Counted from the stretch's first letter, positions 15,680 through 24,626 are shown. The stretch: 64,000 nt of DNA from Catellatospora citrea (GCF_003610235.1 NZ_RAPR01000001.1:2976001-3040000), one strand, 5' to 3'. Numbers and translations: made by a program. Notes: a model not told the origin generated them from the letters alone.

Positions 15680-17041
15680 ATGACCGCCGTGACACGTACC
15701 TTCACCACGCGCCATGCGGTCATCGGGCTCACCGCGGTCGCGATGCCGCTGACCCTCACCGCGGCGGCGGTGAAGGAGCCGATCGATCCGTCGATCCAGA
15801 TCGACGACGTCCGACGGGTCAGCGTGTCCGAGGTCATCGACGTGCCGGCGCAGGTCAACGCCCGCAACGCGGCCACCCTGCGCGCCGCCGCGCGGGGCGT
15901 GCTGGTCGATCTCGCGGTGGAACCCGGGCAGCTGGTGGAGGCCGGCGACGTGCTGGGCGTGATCGACTCTCCGATCGCGCAGCAGCGCCTGGCCCGCGCC
16001 CAGGCCGCCGCGGACACCGTGAAGGTGATCCACAAGATCACCCCGGCCAGCCTGGACGACCTGATCTGCGACATTCAGGAGCAGGGCAACAACCAGTACG
16101 ACGCCGCGAAGGACCGCGCCCGGCTGATCCCCGTCCCCACCCTGCGGGACAAGGTGCTCGACCAGATCGACGAAGAGCAGGACCAGTTCAACGACACCAT
16201 CGACGACCTGAACGACTACACCGACGACGTCGACAAGAACCTCAGCAAGATCTACAAGATCCTGGTCGGGCTCAACGGCGTGCTCCGCCTGCTCACCCAG
16301 TCGGCGCTGGACGCGGCGCAGAACACCGTGGACGCGCTCACCCTGCGCGCCCCCATCGCGGGAACGGTGCAGCTCGGCGGCTCCGAGAGCAACGCCGTCA
16401 TCAGTGAGCTGCTCGCGGACCGCCTGCCGCAGGGCCCGCTGGCCTCGCTGCTGCCCGGGCTGACCGGCATCGACATCGGCACCGGCGGCGCCGGCGACGC
16501 GGGCGTGGACGCCACACCCCAGGAGGGCGACCCGGTCACCGCCGGCAAGGCGATCGTGACCATCGTGGACGCCAGTGTGCTGACCGTCGTCGGCCAGCTC
16601 GACGAGACCGATGTGCTGCAGGTCAGGCAGGGCGACGAGGCCGAGGTGTCGCTCGAGGCGACGCCGGGCACCACGTACACCGCGACGGTCCTGTCGATCG
16701 ACACGCTGCCCACCTCGGCCGCCCGGGGCGGCGTCTCCTACCGCACCACGTTCAGCCTGGAGGGCCCGCTCGACCCGGCGCCGCTGCCCGGCATGACCGG
16801 CATCGCGCACCTGCCGCTCGGCGGGACGACCACCTCGCTGTCGGTGCCACTCAAGGCGGTCCTCCAGGAGGCCGGACAGCACTTCGTCTGGCTGGTCCGC
16901 GCCGGCAGGGCGGTCAAGCAGCTGGTCAAGGCGGGCAAGGCCGGACCGGACCGGCAGGAGATCCTGGAGGGCCTGGAGGACGGCGACCGCCTCGTCGTCA
17001 GCGGCCTGGAGAAGATCGTCGACGGGATGACCGTCGAGTGA
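15680..17041 (+). CDS. HlyD/MacA-type efflux adaptor (membrane fusion) protein
   Basis: A 453-residue extracytoplasmic adaptor. An N-terminal hydrophobic segment (about residues 9-30) anchors it. Residues about 55-97 form a lipoyl-like half (ALRAAARGVLVDLAVEPGQL then GDVLGVIDS), followed by a helical-hairpin region (about 98-205) in which the acidic DQIDEEQDQFNDTIDDLNDY stretch is probably coiled coil, the second lipoyl half (LRAPIAGTVQLGG), a beta-barrel (DASVLTVVGQLDETDVLQV), and a C-terminal membrane-proximal domain. The chosen ATG has no good Shine-Dalgarno; a GTG 9 bases later is possible. The ATPase GTG overlaps its stop, so adaptor, ATPase and permease are one operon, resembling MacA-MacB assemblies adapted to a Gram-positive envelope. 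Cargo is unknown. Confidence 0.87.
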   Translation: MTAVTRTFTTRHAVIGLTAVAMPLTLTAAAVKEPIDPSIQIDDVRRVSVSEVIDVPAQVNARNAATLRAAARGVLVDLAVEPGQLVEAGDVLGVIDSPIAQQRLARAQAAADTVKVIHKITPASLDDLICDIQEQGNNQYDAAKDRARLIPVPTLRDKVLDQIDEEQDQFNDTIDDLNDYTDDVDKNLSKIYKILVGLNGVLRLLTQSALDAAQNTVDALTLRAPIAGTVQLGGSESNAVISELLADRLPQGPLASLLPGLTGIDIGTGGAGDAGVDATPQEGDPVTAGKAIVTIVDASVLTVVGQLDETDVLQVRQGDEAEVSLEATPGTTYTATVLSIDTLPTSAARGGVSYRTTFSLEGPLDPAPLPGMTGIAHLPLGGTTTSLSVPLKAVLQEAGQHFVWLVRAGRAVKQLVKAGKAGPDRQEILEGLEDGDRLVVSGLEKIVDGMTVE

Positions 17042-17847
17042 GGCCCGCCATCGAGGTGCGCCAGGCAACCCGGGCATACCGGGTCGGCGAGACGGAGGTC
17101 GTGGCGCTGCGCGGGGTGAGCCTTACCCTGCACCGCGGCGAGCACCTGGCGGTGGTCGGGCCGTCGGGCTCGGGCAAGTCCACGCTGCTCCAGCTGCTCG
17201 GCGGGCTCGACCGGCCGACCGCGGGCAGCGTGCTCGTCGACGGGCGGGACACGGCCACCCTGCCGCAGGCCGAGCTGGCCCGCATCCGCAACCGCGTCAT
17301 CGGCTTCGTGTTCCAGGGCTTCCACCTGCAGCCGCGCGCCAGCGCCCTGGACAACGTGGCGCTGCCGCTGGTCTACCGGGGCGTACGCCGTGCCGAGCGC
17401 CACCGCCGCGCAGCGGAGATGCTGGCCCGCGTCGGCCTGGCCGACCGCGCCCGGCACCTGCCCGGCCAGCTGTCCGGCGGCGAGCAGCAGCGGGTGGCCG
17501 TGGCCCGCGCGCTGGTCACCGAACCGGCGGTGCTGCTGGCCGACGAGCCGACCGGCAACCTCGACTCCGCCACCGGCGCGCGCCTGCTCGACCTCCTGGC
17601 AGACCTCAACGCCGAGCACCGGGTCGCCCTGGCGGTCGTGACCCACGACCACGAGGTAGCCGCACGCGCGCGACGGCAGATCGTGATGCGCGACGGCCGC
17701 ATCGTCAGCGACAGCAGCACCGGCAGCGACAGCGACCGCCACAGCGACAGCGGCGGCGGCGGCGGCGACAGCGACAGCACCGTCAGCGACACCTCGCGGC
17801 ACGCGACGGCCGGCCCGGACCGCTCGGGACAGGGACGGCGGGCATGA
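17038..17847 (+). CDS. MacB/LolD-type ABC transporter ATPase
   Basis: A 269-residue ATPase of the MacB/LolD class. Walker A GPSGSGKST is at 41-49, the signature LSGGEQQRVAVARAL follows at about 144-158, Walker B is VLLADEPTGNLDSATGARLL (about 163-182) and the H-loop VTHDHEVA (about 200-207). The start is a GTG overlapping the adaptor TGA. After the catalytic domain, from about residue 221, the protein has an unusual low-complexity tail of about 48 residues dominated by Ser, Asp and Gly (repeated GDSDS-type units, DNA rich in AGCGAC), then ends in RSGQGRRA overlapping the permease start by 4 bases. The tail has no known counterpart in the family and may be disordered. Confidence 0.92.
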   Translation: MRPAIEVRQATRAYRVGETEVVALRGVSLTLHRGEHLAVVGPSGSGKSTLLQLLGGLDRPTAGSVLVDGRDTATLPQAELARIRNRVIGFVFQGFHLQPRASALDNVALPLVYRGVRRAERHRRAAEMLARVGLADRARHLPGQLSGGEQQRVAVARALVTEPAVLLADEPTGNLDSATGARLLDLLADLNAEHRVALAVVTHDHEVAARARRQIVMRDGRIVSDSSTGSDSDRHSDSGGGGGDSDSTVSDTSRHATAGPDRSGQGRRA

Positions 17848-19025
17848 GGATCGGCGAAGCGGTGCGGGTCGCGGTCGGCGCGCTGGTCGCGGCACGGCTG
17901 CGGACCGCGCTCACCATGCTGGGCGTGACGGTCGGGGTCGGCTCGGTGATGGTGCTGATCGCGATCGGCGACGGCACCCGCCAGGAGGTGGCCGGCCGGG
18001 TCGACGAGCTGGGCTCGAACCTGCTGCTGGTGGTGCCCGGCAAGATCGAGATCGGCATGCCGACGGTCTCCCGGATGCAGCTGTCCGACGTGGCGGCGGT
18101 GACCCGGATCGTCGGGGACCCCAGCCGGGTCGCGGCCTCGGTCGCCTCCGGCGAGATGGTGCAGGCGGGCACCGCCAAGACGTTCACCACGGTGGCCGGC
18201 GTGCTGGAGAACAACCGCTCGGTGCTGGTACGCGAGCTGGCCCGCGGCGCGTACCTCAGCCGGACCGATGTGGACAGCGCGCGCCGGGTGGCGGTGCTCG
18301 GGGCGAGCGTGGCCCGGGCGCTCTACGGCGGGACCGACCCGGTGGGCCGCCAGATCACCGTCGCGGGGGTGCGGTTCCGGGTCGCCGGGGTGTTCGCGCC
18401 GCTCGGGCAGAGCCTGGGCGTGGATCGCGACGACGAGGTGCACATCCCGCTCACCACGGCGCAGCGGTTGTTCGCCACGACCCGGGTGGACGGCCTCGCG
18501 GTGCGCGCCACCGACCCGGCGGGCATGTCCGCGCTCGGCGACCGGATCGTGGCCGAGCTGGGCAGACGCCACCCCGACAGCACCTTCAGCGTGGTCACCC
18601 AGGATCAGGTCCTCAGCGTGCTCGGCGACATCCTGGACGTGCTGACCGGCGTGCTCGGCGCGACAGCGGGCATCTCGCTGCTGGTCAGTGGGGTCGGCGT
18701 CGCCAACATCATGCTGGTGTCGGTGCGCGAGCGCACCCGCGAGATCGGCCTGCGCAAGGCCGTGGGCGCCCGCCCGGCCGACATCGGCGCCCAGTTCCTG
18801 GCCGAGGCGGTGCTGCTGACCAGCGCCGGCGGCGTGCTCGGCATCGCCCTGGGCGCGGCCGCCACCCTCGCCGTCGAGCGCTTCACTCCCCTGCCCACGC
18901 TGCTCACCGCCTGGTCCGTCGCCCTCTCCTTCGGCGTCGCCGCCACCGTCGGCCTGGCCTTCGGCACGCTGCCCGCCCTGCACGCCGCCCGCCTGGACCC
19001 CGTCCCCGCCCTGCGCACCGAGTGA
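17844..19025 (+). CDS. MacB-type ABC permease (FtsX domain)
   Basis: A 393-residue permease. A first membrane segment (about residues 15-40) is followed by an extracytoplasmic MacB periplasmic-core-like domain (about 45-260; it includes GREIEIGMPTVSR-like and RVAVLGASVARALYGGTDPV segments), then three C-terminal membrane segments (about 268-293, 320-345, 358-382) with the FtsX motif VRERTREIGLRKAVGARPAD (about 292-311). These are mechanotransmission rather than conventional pore permeases. ATGA overlap with the ATPase gene. Together with the adaptor it forms a tripartite export or envelope-remodelling machine. Divergent from DUF4331-TPR-NicO; co-function is inferred from the shared intergenic region. 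Confidence 0.92.
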   Translation: MRIGEAVRVAVGALVAARLRTALTMLGVTVGVGSVMVLIAIGDGTRQEVAGRVDELGSNLLLVVPGKIEIGMPTVSRMQLSDVAAVTRIVGDPSRVAASVASGEMVQAGTAKTFTTVAGVLENNRSVLVRELARGAYLSRTDVDSARRVAVLGASVARALYGGTDPVGRQITVAGVRFRVAGVFAPLGQSLGVDRDDEVHIPLTTAQRLFATTRVDGLAVRATDPAGMSALGDRIVAELGRRHPDSTFSVVTQDQVLSVLGDILDVLTGVLGATAGISLLVSGVGVANIMLVSVRERTREIGLRKAVGARPADIGAQFLAEAVLLTSAGGVLGIALGAAATLAVERFTPLPTLLTAWSVALSFGVAATVGLAFGTLPALHAARLDPVPALRTE

Positions 19026-19043
19026 CCCGCGCACCGAGTGAAA

Positions 19044-19089
19044 GGAAGGGCACCTTCACATCGCTATGCGTTGTGGAAGGTGCCCTTCC
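19044..19089. repeat. 46-nt hairpin repeat, copy 2; likely bidirectional terminator
   Basis: GGAAGGGCACCTTC (19044-19057) and GAAGGTGCCCTTCC (19076-19089) enclose the loop ACATCGCTATGCGTTGTG. Here flanking bases extend the pairing to 22 bp (19035-19056 with 19077-19098). It lies between the convergent permease and F420-type oxidoreductase genes, an ideal terminator position. Confidence 0.9.
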
Positions 19090-19121
19090 TTTCACTCGAC
19101 GGGCGGTGACCAGGGAAGCGG

Positions 19122-19514
19122 TCAGCCCTGGGCGAGCTTCACGGTGGGGGTGACCTTCACGATCACGCGTACCTCGTCGGCCTTGCGCCACGGGTAGCTG
19201 TCCTTGCCCAGGTACTTGTACGCGAGCTTGTCGATGTGCGCATCCGCGCCATCCTCGACGAACTCGACGGTCCCCTTGACCCACAGGGTGCGGTAGTTGT
19301 CGGCCTTGTCCACGATGGAGATGCCGACGCGCGGGTCGCGGACCATGCTGTTGTACTTCACCCGGCCCTTGGCGGTGTTGAAGAGGATGTGCTCGCCGTC
19401 GGTGTCGACCCAGACCGGGGTCACATGCGGCGAGCCGTCGAAGTCCACCACGCCGACATGGGCCAGCTGGGGCTCATTGAGCAGCGCGACGTCTTCAGCG
19501 GTCAAAATAGTCAT
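19122..19514 (-). CDS. PPOX-class F420/FMN-dependent oxidoreductase
   Basis: A 130-residue split-barrel flavin or F420-binding protein of the pyridoxamine-5'-phosphate-oxidase-like superfamily. Characteristic features are an N-terminal LNEPQLAHVGVVDFDGSPHV, then TPVWVDTDGEHILFNTAKGR and the basic KYNSMVRDPRVGISIVDKAD strand, with an Arg/Lys-rich cofactor pocket. Such proteins in actinobacteria commonly reduce with F420H2, but FMN or heme-degrading relatives exist. The ATG at 19514 (MTILTAEDV) was preferred to one nine bases upstream. No operon partner; the divergent or following genes are separated by 38 bases from the zinc-ribbon gene upstream, so read-through from that operon is possible. 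Confidence 0.87.
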   Translation of the reverse strand: MTILTAEDVALLNEPQLAHVGVVDFDGSPHVTPVWVDTDGEHILFNTAKGRVKYNSMVRDPRVGISIVDKADNYRTLWVKGTVEFVEDGADAHIDKLAYKYLGKDSYPWRKADEVRVIVKVTPTVKLAQG

Positions 19515-19552
19515 AGCACGCAATCTACCCGTTATCTCCGGGCCGGAAACGG

Positions 19553-19831
19553 CTACTCCGCGGGCATCGGAATGCGCAGCGACATGGTGCCGCGCAGGTC
19601 GAGCCAGGCGCTGCTCGGGCCACGGACCAGCCGCATCACCACCTCCTGGCAGGAGGGGCAGCGCGCGACCAGGCCGGGCGCGTGGGTGTACACCTTCATG
19701 CCCGCCACCGGCCCCTCGTCGCCGCAGCTGACGCAGCGCCCGGTGGCGCCGGTCATGTCCACCGCGAAGATCTCGCGCAGCGGCCCCGCCATCGCGTTGC
19801 CGTCGGTGAAGTCGTCGGAGAAGATCTCCAT
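19553..19831 (-). CDS. DUF6510-type small zinc-ribbon protein
   Basis: A 92-residue protein with two CxxC knuckles, CVSCGDEG and CPSC (about 21 residues apart), typical of a zinc ribbon, and an N terminus MEIFSDDFTDGNAMAGPL followed by LREIFAVDMTGA; this matches the DUF6510 family. The C terminus (LVRGPSSAWLDLRGTMSLRI) is also family-like. Start at 19831 has GGGAGG upstream; it follows the reductase gene by 29 bases. It is the last gene of a molybdo-oxidoreductase / flavin reductase / DUF6510 operon, where it may be an accessory or electron-transfer partner; function is unknown. Confidence 0.78.
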   Translation of the reverse strand: MEIFSDDFTDGNAMAGPLREIFAVDMTGATGRCVSCGDEGPVAGMKVYTHAPGLVARCPSCQEVVMRLVRGPSSAWLDLRGTMSLRIPMPAE

Positions 19832-19860
19832 TACGGTATGCCTCCCGTCAGGTGCCGCCC

Positions 19861-20625
19861 TCAGGTGCCACTCGGTCCGAAGCGCTCGGTCTTCACCCGG
19901 CGGGCGTCGTGGCCCAGGGCGATCAGGATGTCGGCGACCGCCTCGACGAAGCCGGTCGGCCCGCACACGAAGCAGGCCGGTTGGAAGTCCGGCGGCCAGC
20001 CGCCGTTGTTCACGTCCGCCACGCCCAGCCGGCGCGGCGGCAGCGGCCAGCCCTCGGGCGTCTTGCGGGTGTACACGTAGCTGACGTCCAGCCCGAAGTC
20101 GTCGCGGGCCCGTGTGCGCAGCTCGTCGGCGTAGTAGCGGTCCTCCGGCGTGCGCGACGAGTAGATCAGGCGGAACAGGGCCTTGCTGCCCGCCGCGCGC
20201 CGGGCGCGGATCATCGCCATCAGCGGCACGATGCCCGAGCCGCCGCCGATCAGCAGCACCGGCGCCGGGTCCGCCGACCGCCAGACGAACCAGCCGCCCA
20301 CGGGCCCCCGCAGCTCGATCACGTCACCGACGGACAACGTCTCGATGAGGTACGGCGACACCTCCCCGTCCTCGACCAGTTGCACGGTCAACGCCACGCG
20401 CGTGCCGTCGGCGGGCGTGGCGATGGAGTAGCTGCGCTCGGTGCTGTACCCGTCCTCGGCGGTCAGCCGCACGTCGACGTGCTGCCCCGGCAGGTGCCCC
20501 GGCCAGTCGGGCACGTCGAACACCAGGGTGCGCGCGCTGGGCGTCTCGTCCCGGAACTCGACCAGCCTGGCCGCCCGCCAGACCAGCCGCGGGCTCAGTC
20601 CCCCTGATACCGCTGCTCGCGCCAT
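19861..20625 (-). CDS. Ferredoxin reductase-like FAD/NAD(P)-binding oxidoreductase
   Basis: A 254-residue oxidoreductase of the ferredoxin-NADP reductase superfamily. The FAD-binding barrel has RSYSIATPADGT (RxYS flavin motif, about residues 65-76), and the NAD(P) part has GGGSGIVPLMAMIRAR (about 125-140), YSSRTPEDRYYADEL and the terminal CGPTGFVEAVADIL. No iron-sulfur domain, so it needs a partner. Its start overlaps the 3' end of the sulfite-oxidase-like gene by 31 bases, implying coupling, and it should pass electrons between NAD(P)H and the adjacent molybdoenzyme. Confidence 0.88.
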   Translation of the reverse strand: MARAAVSGGLSPRLVWRAARLVEFRDETPSARTLVFDVPDWPGHLPGQHVDVRLTAEDGYSTERSYSIATPADGTRVALTVQLVEDGEVSPYLIETLSVGDVIELRGPVGGWFVWRSADPAPVLLIGGGSGIVPLMAMIRARRAAGSKALFRLIYSSRTPEDRYYADELRTRARDDFGLDVSYVYTRKTPEGWPLPPRRLGVADVNNGGWPPDFQPACFVCGPTGFVEAVADILIALGHDARRVKTERFGPSGT

Positions 20626-21203
20626 GGGTCACCGTAGTCGTGGTAGCCGGCGCTCTCCCAGAAGCCCGGGGTGTCCTCGTCGCTCAGCGTGATGCCGCGC
20701 ACCCATTTCGCCGACTTCCACAGGTAGAGGTGCGGCACCAGCAACCGGGCCGGTCCGCCGTGCTCGGGCGTCAGGTCCTCGCCGTCGAACCGGTACACGA
20801 TCCAGGCCTGCCCGTTGCGCAGGTCCTCGAACGGCAGGTTCGTGGTGTAGCCGCCGTACGAGTGGACCAGCGCGTAGTCCGCGGCCGTGTCCACGCCCTC
20901 GAAGAGCACGTCCAGGCTGACGCCCTGCCAGTCCGTGTGCAGCTTCGACCACTTGGTCACGCAGTGCAGGTCGACCGTCGGCCGCTCGCTGGGCAGCGCC
21001 ATCAGCTGCTTCCAGTCCCACCGGTGCTTCTCGCCGGCCTCCGTGACGATCACGAACTCCCAGGTGTCCGTGGGCACCCGCAACGTCGGCCCCGCCGTCA
21101 GCACCGGGAAGTCCTCGGTCAGGTACTGCCCCGGCGGCAACGTGACCTCGCCACCCTCAGGCCCCCGCCGCCCCCGGAACCCCGGCGACACAATCCCACC
21201 CAT
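20595..21203 (-). CDS. Sulfite oxidase-like (YedY/MsrP-type) molybdopterin oxidoreductase
   Basis: A 202-residue molybdopterin-binding catalytic domain, without a heme or dimerisation domain. The Mo-ligating Cys is in VDLHCVTKWSKLHTDWQGV (about residues 79-97). Other conserved segments are SYGGYTTNLP and GGPARLLVPHLYLWKSAKWV near the C terminus. No twin-Arg signal is seen, so it is probably cytoplasmic, unlike YedY. The ATG at 21203 is used; a TTG nine bases upstream is in frame. First gene of an operon with the flavin reductase (31-base overlap) and the DUF6510 protein. Physiological substrate is unknown; S- or N-oxides are candidates. Confidence 0.88.
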   Translation of the reverse strand: MGGIVSPGFRGRRGPEGGEVTLPPGQYLTEDFPVLTAGPTLRVPTDTWEFVIVTEAGEKHRWDWKQLMALPSERPTVDLHCVTKWSKLHTDWQGVSLDVLFEGVDTAADYALVHSYGGYTTNLPFEDLRNGQAWIVYRFDGEDLTPEHGGPARLLVPHLYLWKSAKWVRGITLSDEDTPGFWESAGYHDYGDPWREQRYQGD

Positions 21204-21252
21204 CCCCCACAACTACCACCCACCCGGCAACCCCCCGCCCCCTTTCCCAAGT

Positions 21253-21309
21253 TGATCATGAACCTATGGCACGGGCCGACGGCGTGTCGCTGCCATAACT
21301 TCATGATCA
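21253..21309. repeat. Imperfect 19-bp inverted repeat (TGATCATGAA type)
   Basis: TGATCATGAACCTATGGCA (21253-21271) pairs with TGCCATAACTTCATGATCA (21291-21309) with 2 mismatches around a 19-base loop. It is in the non-coding stretch between the molybdo-oxidoreductase start and the citrate synthase stop, upstream of one and downstream of the other. AT-rich ends make it stand out from its GC-rich surroundings. Confidence 0.8.
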
Positions 21310-21359
21310 TCTAGGTGGGGGGGCGCGCTCCGCGTCGGGCGGGTGGGGGCCGGGGATGC

Positions 21360-21394
21360 GGAAAGGCGCGCCCGGACTCCGGGCGCGCCTTTCC
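21360..21394 (-). terminator. Terminator hairpin after citrate synthase gene
   Basis: GGAAAGGCGCGCCCGG (21360-21375) and CCGGGCGCGCCTTTCC (21379-21394) form a 16-bp perfect stem with the triloop ACT, 24 bases beyond the gltA stop. On the minus strand the stem is followed by CGCATCCCCGG rather than a U-run. Confidence 0.85.
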
Positions 21395-21417
21395 TATGGG
21401 TGAGCTGAGCTGTGGGG

Positions 21418-22701
<1,284 letters not shown>

Positions 22702-22898
22702 GACTTCCCTCGCTTTATCCGGGAGCTTCTTTTACCAAAGTTAAGTTTCAGGGTAAGCACTCGGCCGCGGCATCCGCCCCATCCGGGGCTGAGGGGAGAA
22801 TCACGGTCCGCGGCTCTTTTAAGCCGACTTACCCTCTTTTCTGTCGAATTAACAGGGGTTGTGTGTCCAGAGCGACTGCCCCGCGCGGGCCCTCGCCT

Positions 22899-22904
22899 TA
22901 GGCT
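22899..22904 (+). promoter_or_regulatory. -10 box of a leaderless promoter (deaminase gene)
   Basis: TAGGCT lies 6 bases before the GTG at 22911. The same hexamer with the same spacing precedes the LuxR gene at 29975, supporting a genuine leaderless promoter. Confidence 0.62.
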
Positions 22905-22910
22905 GGACCC

Positions 22911-23426
22911 GTGGCGACGGAGCCCCTGGCGAGCGTGGACATGCCGGGCGAGGAAGCCGAACGTTGGCTGGCCCTCGCGGTGAAGTTCGCTGTCGCGAAC
23001 GTGGAGTCGGGCGGCGGCGGACCGTTCGCGTCGATCATCGTGCGCAGCGGCGAGGTCATCGGCCGCGGCGTGAACCGGGTCATCCGCGACCTGGACCCCA
23101 CCGCGCACTCCGAGATCGTGGCCATCCGCGCCGCCTGCCGCCAGGCCCTGCACTTCCGGCTGCCCGGGGCCGTGCTGGTCTCCACGTGTGAGCCCTGCCC
23201 CATGTGCCTGACCGCCGCGCTGTGGGCCGAGGTCGGCCGCATCGTGTACGCCGTCGACCGCCACGAGGCCGCCGCCGCCGGATTCCCGCAGGTCGAGCTG
23301 TACGACCTGTTCGAGGACCCGCAGCACAAGTGGACCGTGCCCGTCGGCAAGATCTCCATCGCCCAGGCCCAGGACCCCTTCGAGGCATGGCAGCGCACCA
23401 AGCCCCAACGCCAGGCCCGCCCCTGA
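22911..23426 (+). CDS. Nucleoside deaminase (guanine deaminase-like CMP/dCMP-type)
   Basis: A 171-residue zinc-dependent deaminase of the cytidine deaminase-like superfamily. The HxE motif is HSEIVAIRAA (about residues 64-73) and the zinc Cys pair is in CEPCPMCLTAALWA (about 94-107). The long C-terminal part (FPQVELYDLFEDPQHKW) and HSE rather than HAE resemble the bacterial guanine deaminase / tRNA-adenosine deaminase-like clade; guanine to xanthine conversion is the best guess but not proven. GTG start, apparently leaderless from TAGGCT. No operon partners: gltA is divergent and the next gene convergent. Confidence 0.86.
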   Translation: MATEPLASVDMPGEEAERWLALAVKFAVANVESGGGGPFASIIVRSGEVIGRGVNRVIRDLDPTAHSEIVAIRAACRQALHFRLPGAVLVSTCEPCPMCLTAALWAEVGRIVYAVDRHEAAAAGFPQVELYDLFEDPQHKWTVPVGKISIAQAQDPFEAWQRTKPQRQARP

Positions 23427-23442
23427 TCCGCTGGAGCCGGGC

Positions 23443-23481
23443 GGTCAGGACGGGTGGTCAGGACGGGTGGTCAGGACGGGT
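23443..23481. repeat. 13-bp tandem repeat across a stop codon
   Basis: GGTCAGGACGGGT occurs three times in perfect tandem (23443-23481). The epimerase stop codon (TGA, minus strand, 23471-23473) falls inside the third copy, so the other copies are duplicated gene end in the gap between convergent genes. Confidence 0.92.
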
Positions 23482-24472
23482 GGTCGGTGTGCCAGGTCGT
23501 CAGGAGTCCGGTCTCGTCCTCGCGGGTGATGCCGGCCCAGGGCTTGCGGGGCGGGGCAGTGGCGAGCCAGGCCAGGGTGTCGCGGGCGGTGTCGGCCAGC
23601 GGGCGCAGCGAGAGGCCCGCGGCTAGCGCCGGGGAGACGTCGCGAGACAGGAATCCGGCGTACTCCGGCAGCGGCAGCCACATCGGCAGCGAGCGCTCCC
23701 CCATCCACGGCCCGACCCCCTGCGCCGCGAGGAAGTCCTGGTCGACCCAGGTCAGCCGGGGCTCGGCGGCCACCGCCGCGGCGATGTCGGCGAAGAACTC
23801 CGCCCGGGTCACCGGCGCGCCGATGCCGTCGTACGCCCCGGCCAGCCGCTGCTCGGCGGCCTGCACCAGCCAGGCGGCCAGGTCGCGGACGTCGATCCAC
23901 TGCACCGCCTCGGCGGGCGCGCCCGGGACGAGCACTTCGCCGCCCTCGGCGAGCCGGGCCACCCAGTAGTCGAACCGGTTCGTGGTGTCCTCGGGGCCGA
24001 CGATCAGACCGGCCCGGCACAGCAGCACGCGGTCCGGTCCCACGGCGTCGAGCAGCGCCTGCTCGCAGGCGACCTTGGCCGGGCCGTAGTTCTCGCCGGT
24101 GGCGTCGTCGGTCTCCAGGGGCAGCGGGGCGAGCAGCGGGGCGTCGGCCGCGCGCTGGCCGGGGGTGGCCTGGTCGGCGTAGACGGAGCAGCTGGACACG
24201 TAGACCCAGTGCGGGATGCGTGACCCGAGCACGGCGGCGGCGTGCCGGACGTGGCTCGGCCGCCGAGCCACGTCGATCACCGCGTCGAAGTCGCCGTCGA
24301 GCGCGGCCAGGCCGGCCGGGTCGTCACGGTCGGCGGTGACCAGCGTGGCCCCGGCCGGAACCGTGCCGGACGTGCCGCGGGCGACGCAGGTCACGTCGTG
24401 GCCCGCGGCCAGCGCATGCGCGGCCACCGCGCGCCCGAGGAACACTGTGCCGCCGAGTACCAGGAGTCGCAT
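23471..24472 (-). CDS. NAD-dependent epimerase/reductase (extended SDR)
   Basis: A 333-residue Rossmann-fold protein. The N terminus MRLLVLGGTVFLGRAVAAHA is a GxxGxxG dinucleotide motif; DRDDPAGLAALDGDFDAVID and HWVYVSSCSVYAD (SDR Ser), then ENYGPAKVACEQALL (YxxxK catalytic pair) identify an extended SDR. Motifs such as VQWIDVRDLAAWLV fit epimerase/reductase families acting on nucleotide sugars or isoflavone-like substrates; the substrate is unknown. The start at 24472 places the glycine motif at residue 8; starts at 24484 or 24508 are less likely. A 23-bp inverted repeat lies upstream, between it and recD2, suggesting separate transcription. Confidence 0.85.
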   Translation of the reverse strand: MRLLVLGGTVFLGRAVAAHALAAGHDVTCVARGTSGTVPAGATLVTADRDDPAGLAALDGDFDAVIDVARRPSHVRHAAAVLGSRIPHWVYVSSCSVYADQATPGQRAADAPLLAPLPLETDDATGENYGPAKVACEQALLDAVGPDRVLLCRAGLIVGPEDTTNRFDYWVARLAEGGEVLVPGAPAEAVQWIDVRDLAAWLVQAAEQRLAGAYDGIGAPVTRAEFFADIAAAVAAEPRLTWVDQDFLAAQGVGPWMGERSLPMWLPLPEYAGFLSRDVSPALAAGLSLRPLADTARDTLAWLATAPPRKPWAGITREDETGLLTTWHTDHPS

Positions 24473-24563
24473 GGCCGCAAGCATCGCCGAGCGGCCCGCG
24501 AATCGCACACCCGTTCGCCGTCGGCGTACCCCGCCGACGCGGCCCCACCGCCGCCAAGGTCAT

Positions 24564-24626
24564 CCGACTTGCCGGGCACCTGTGCGAAAGCGCGGCCAAG
24601 ATACGCACAGGTGCCCGGCAAGTCGG
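24564..24626. terminator. 23-bp perfect inverted repeat downstream of recD2
   Basis: The arm at 24564-24586 (CCGACTTGCCGGGCACCTGT and three more bases) is the exact reverse complement of 24604-24626, around a 17-base loop. It lies 38 bases after the RecD2 stop and upstream of the epimerase gene on the same strand. A terminator is likely; an interspersed repeat is the alternative. Confidence 0.75.
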
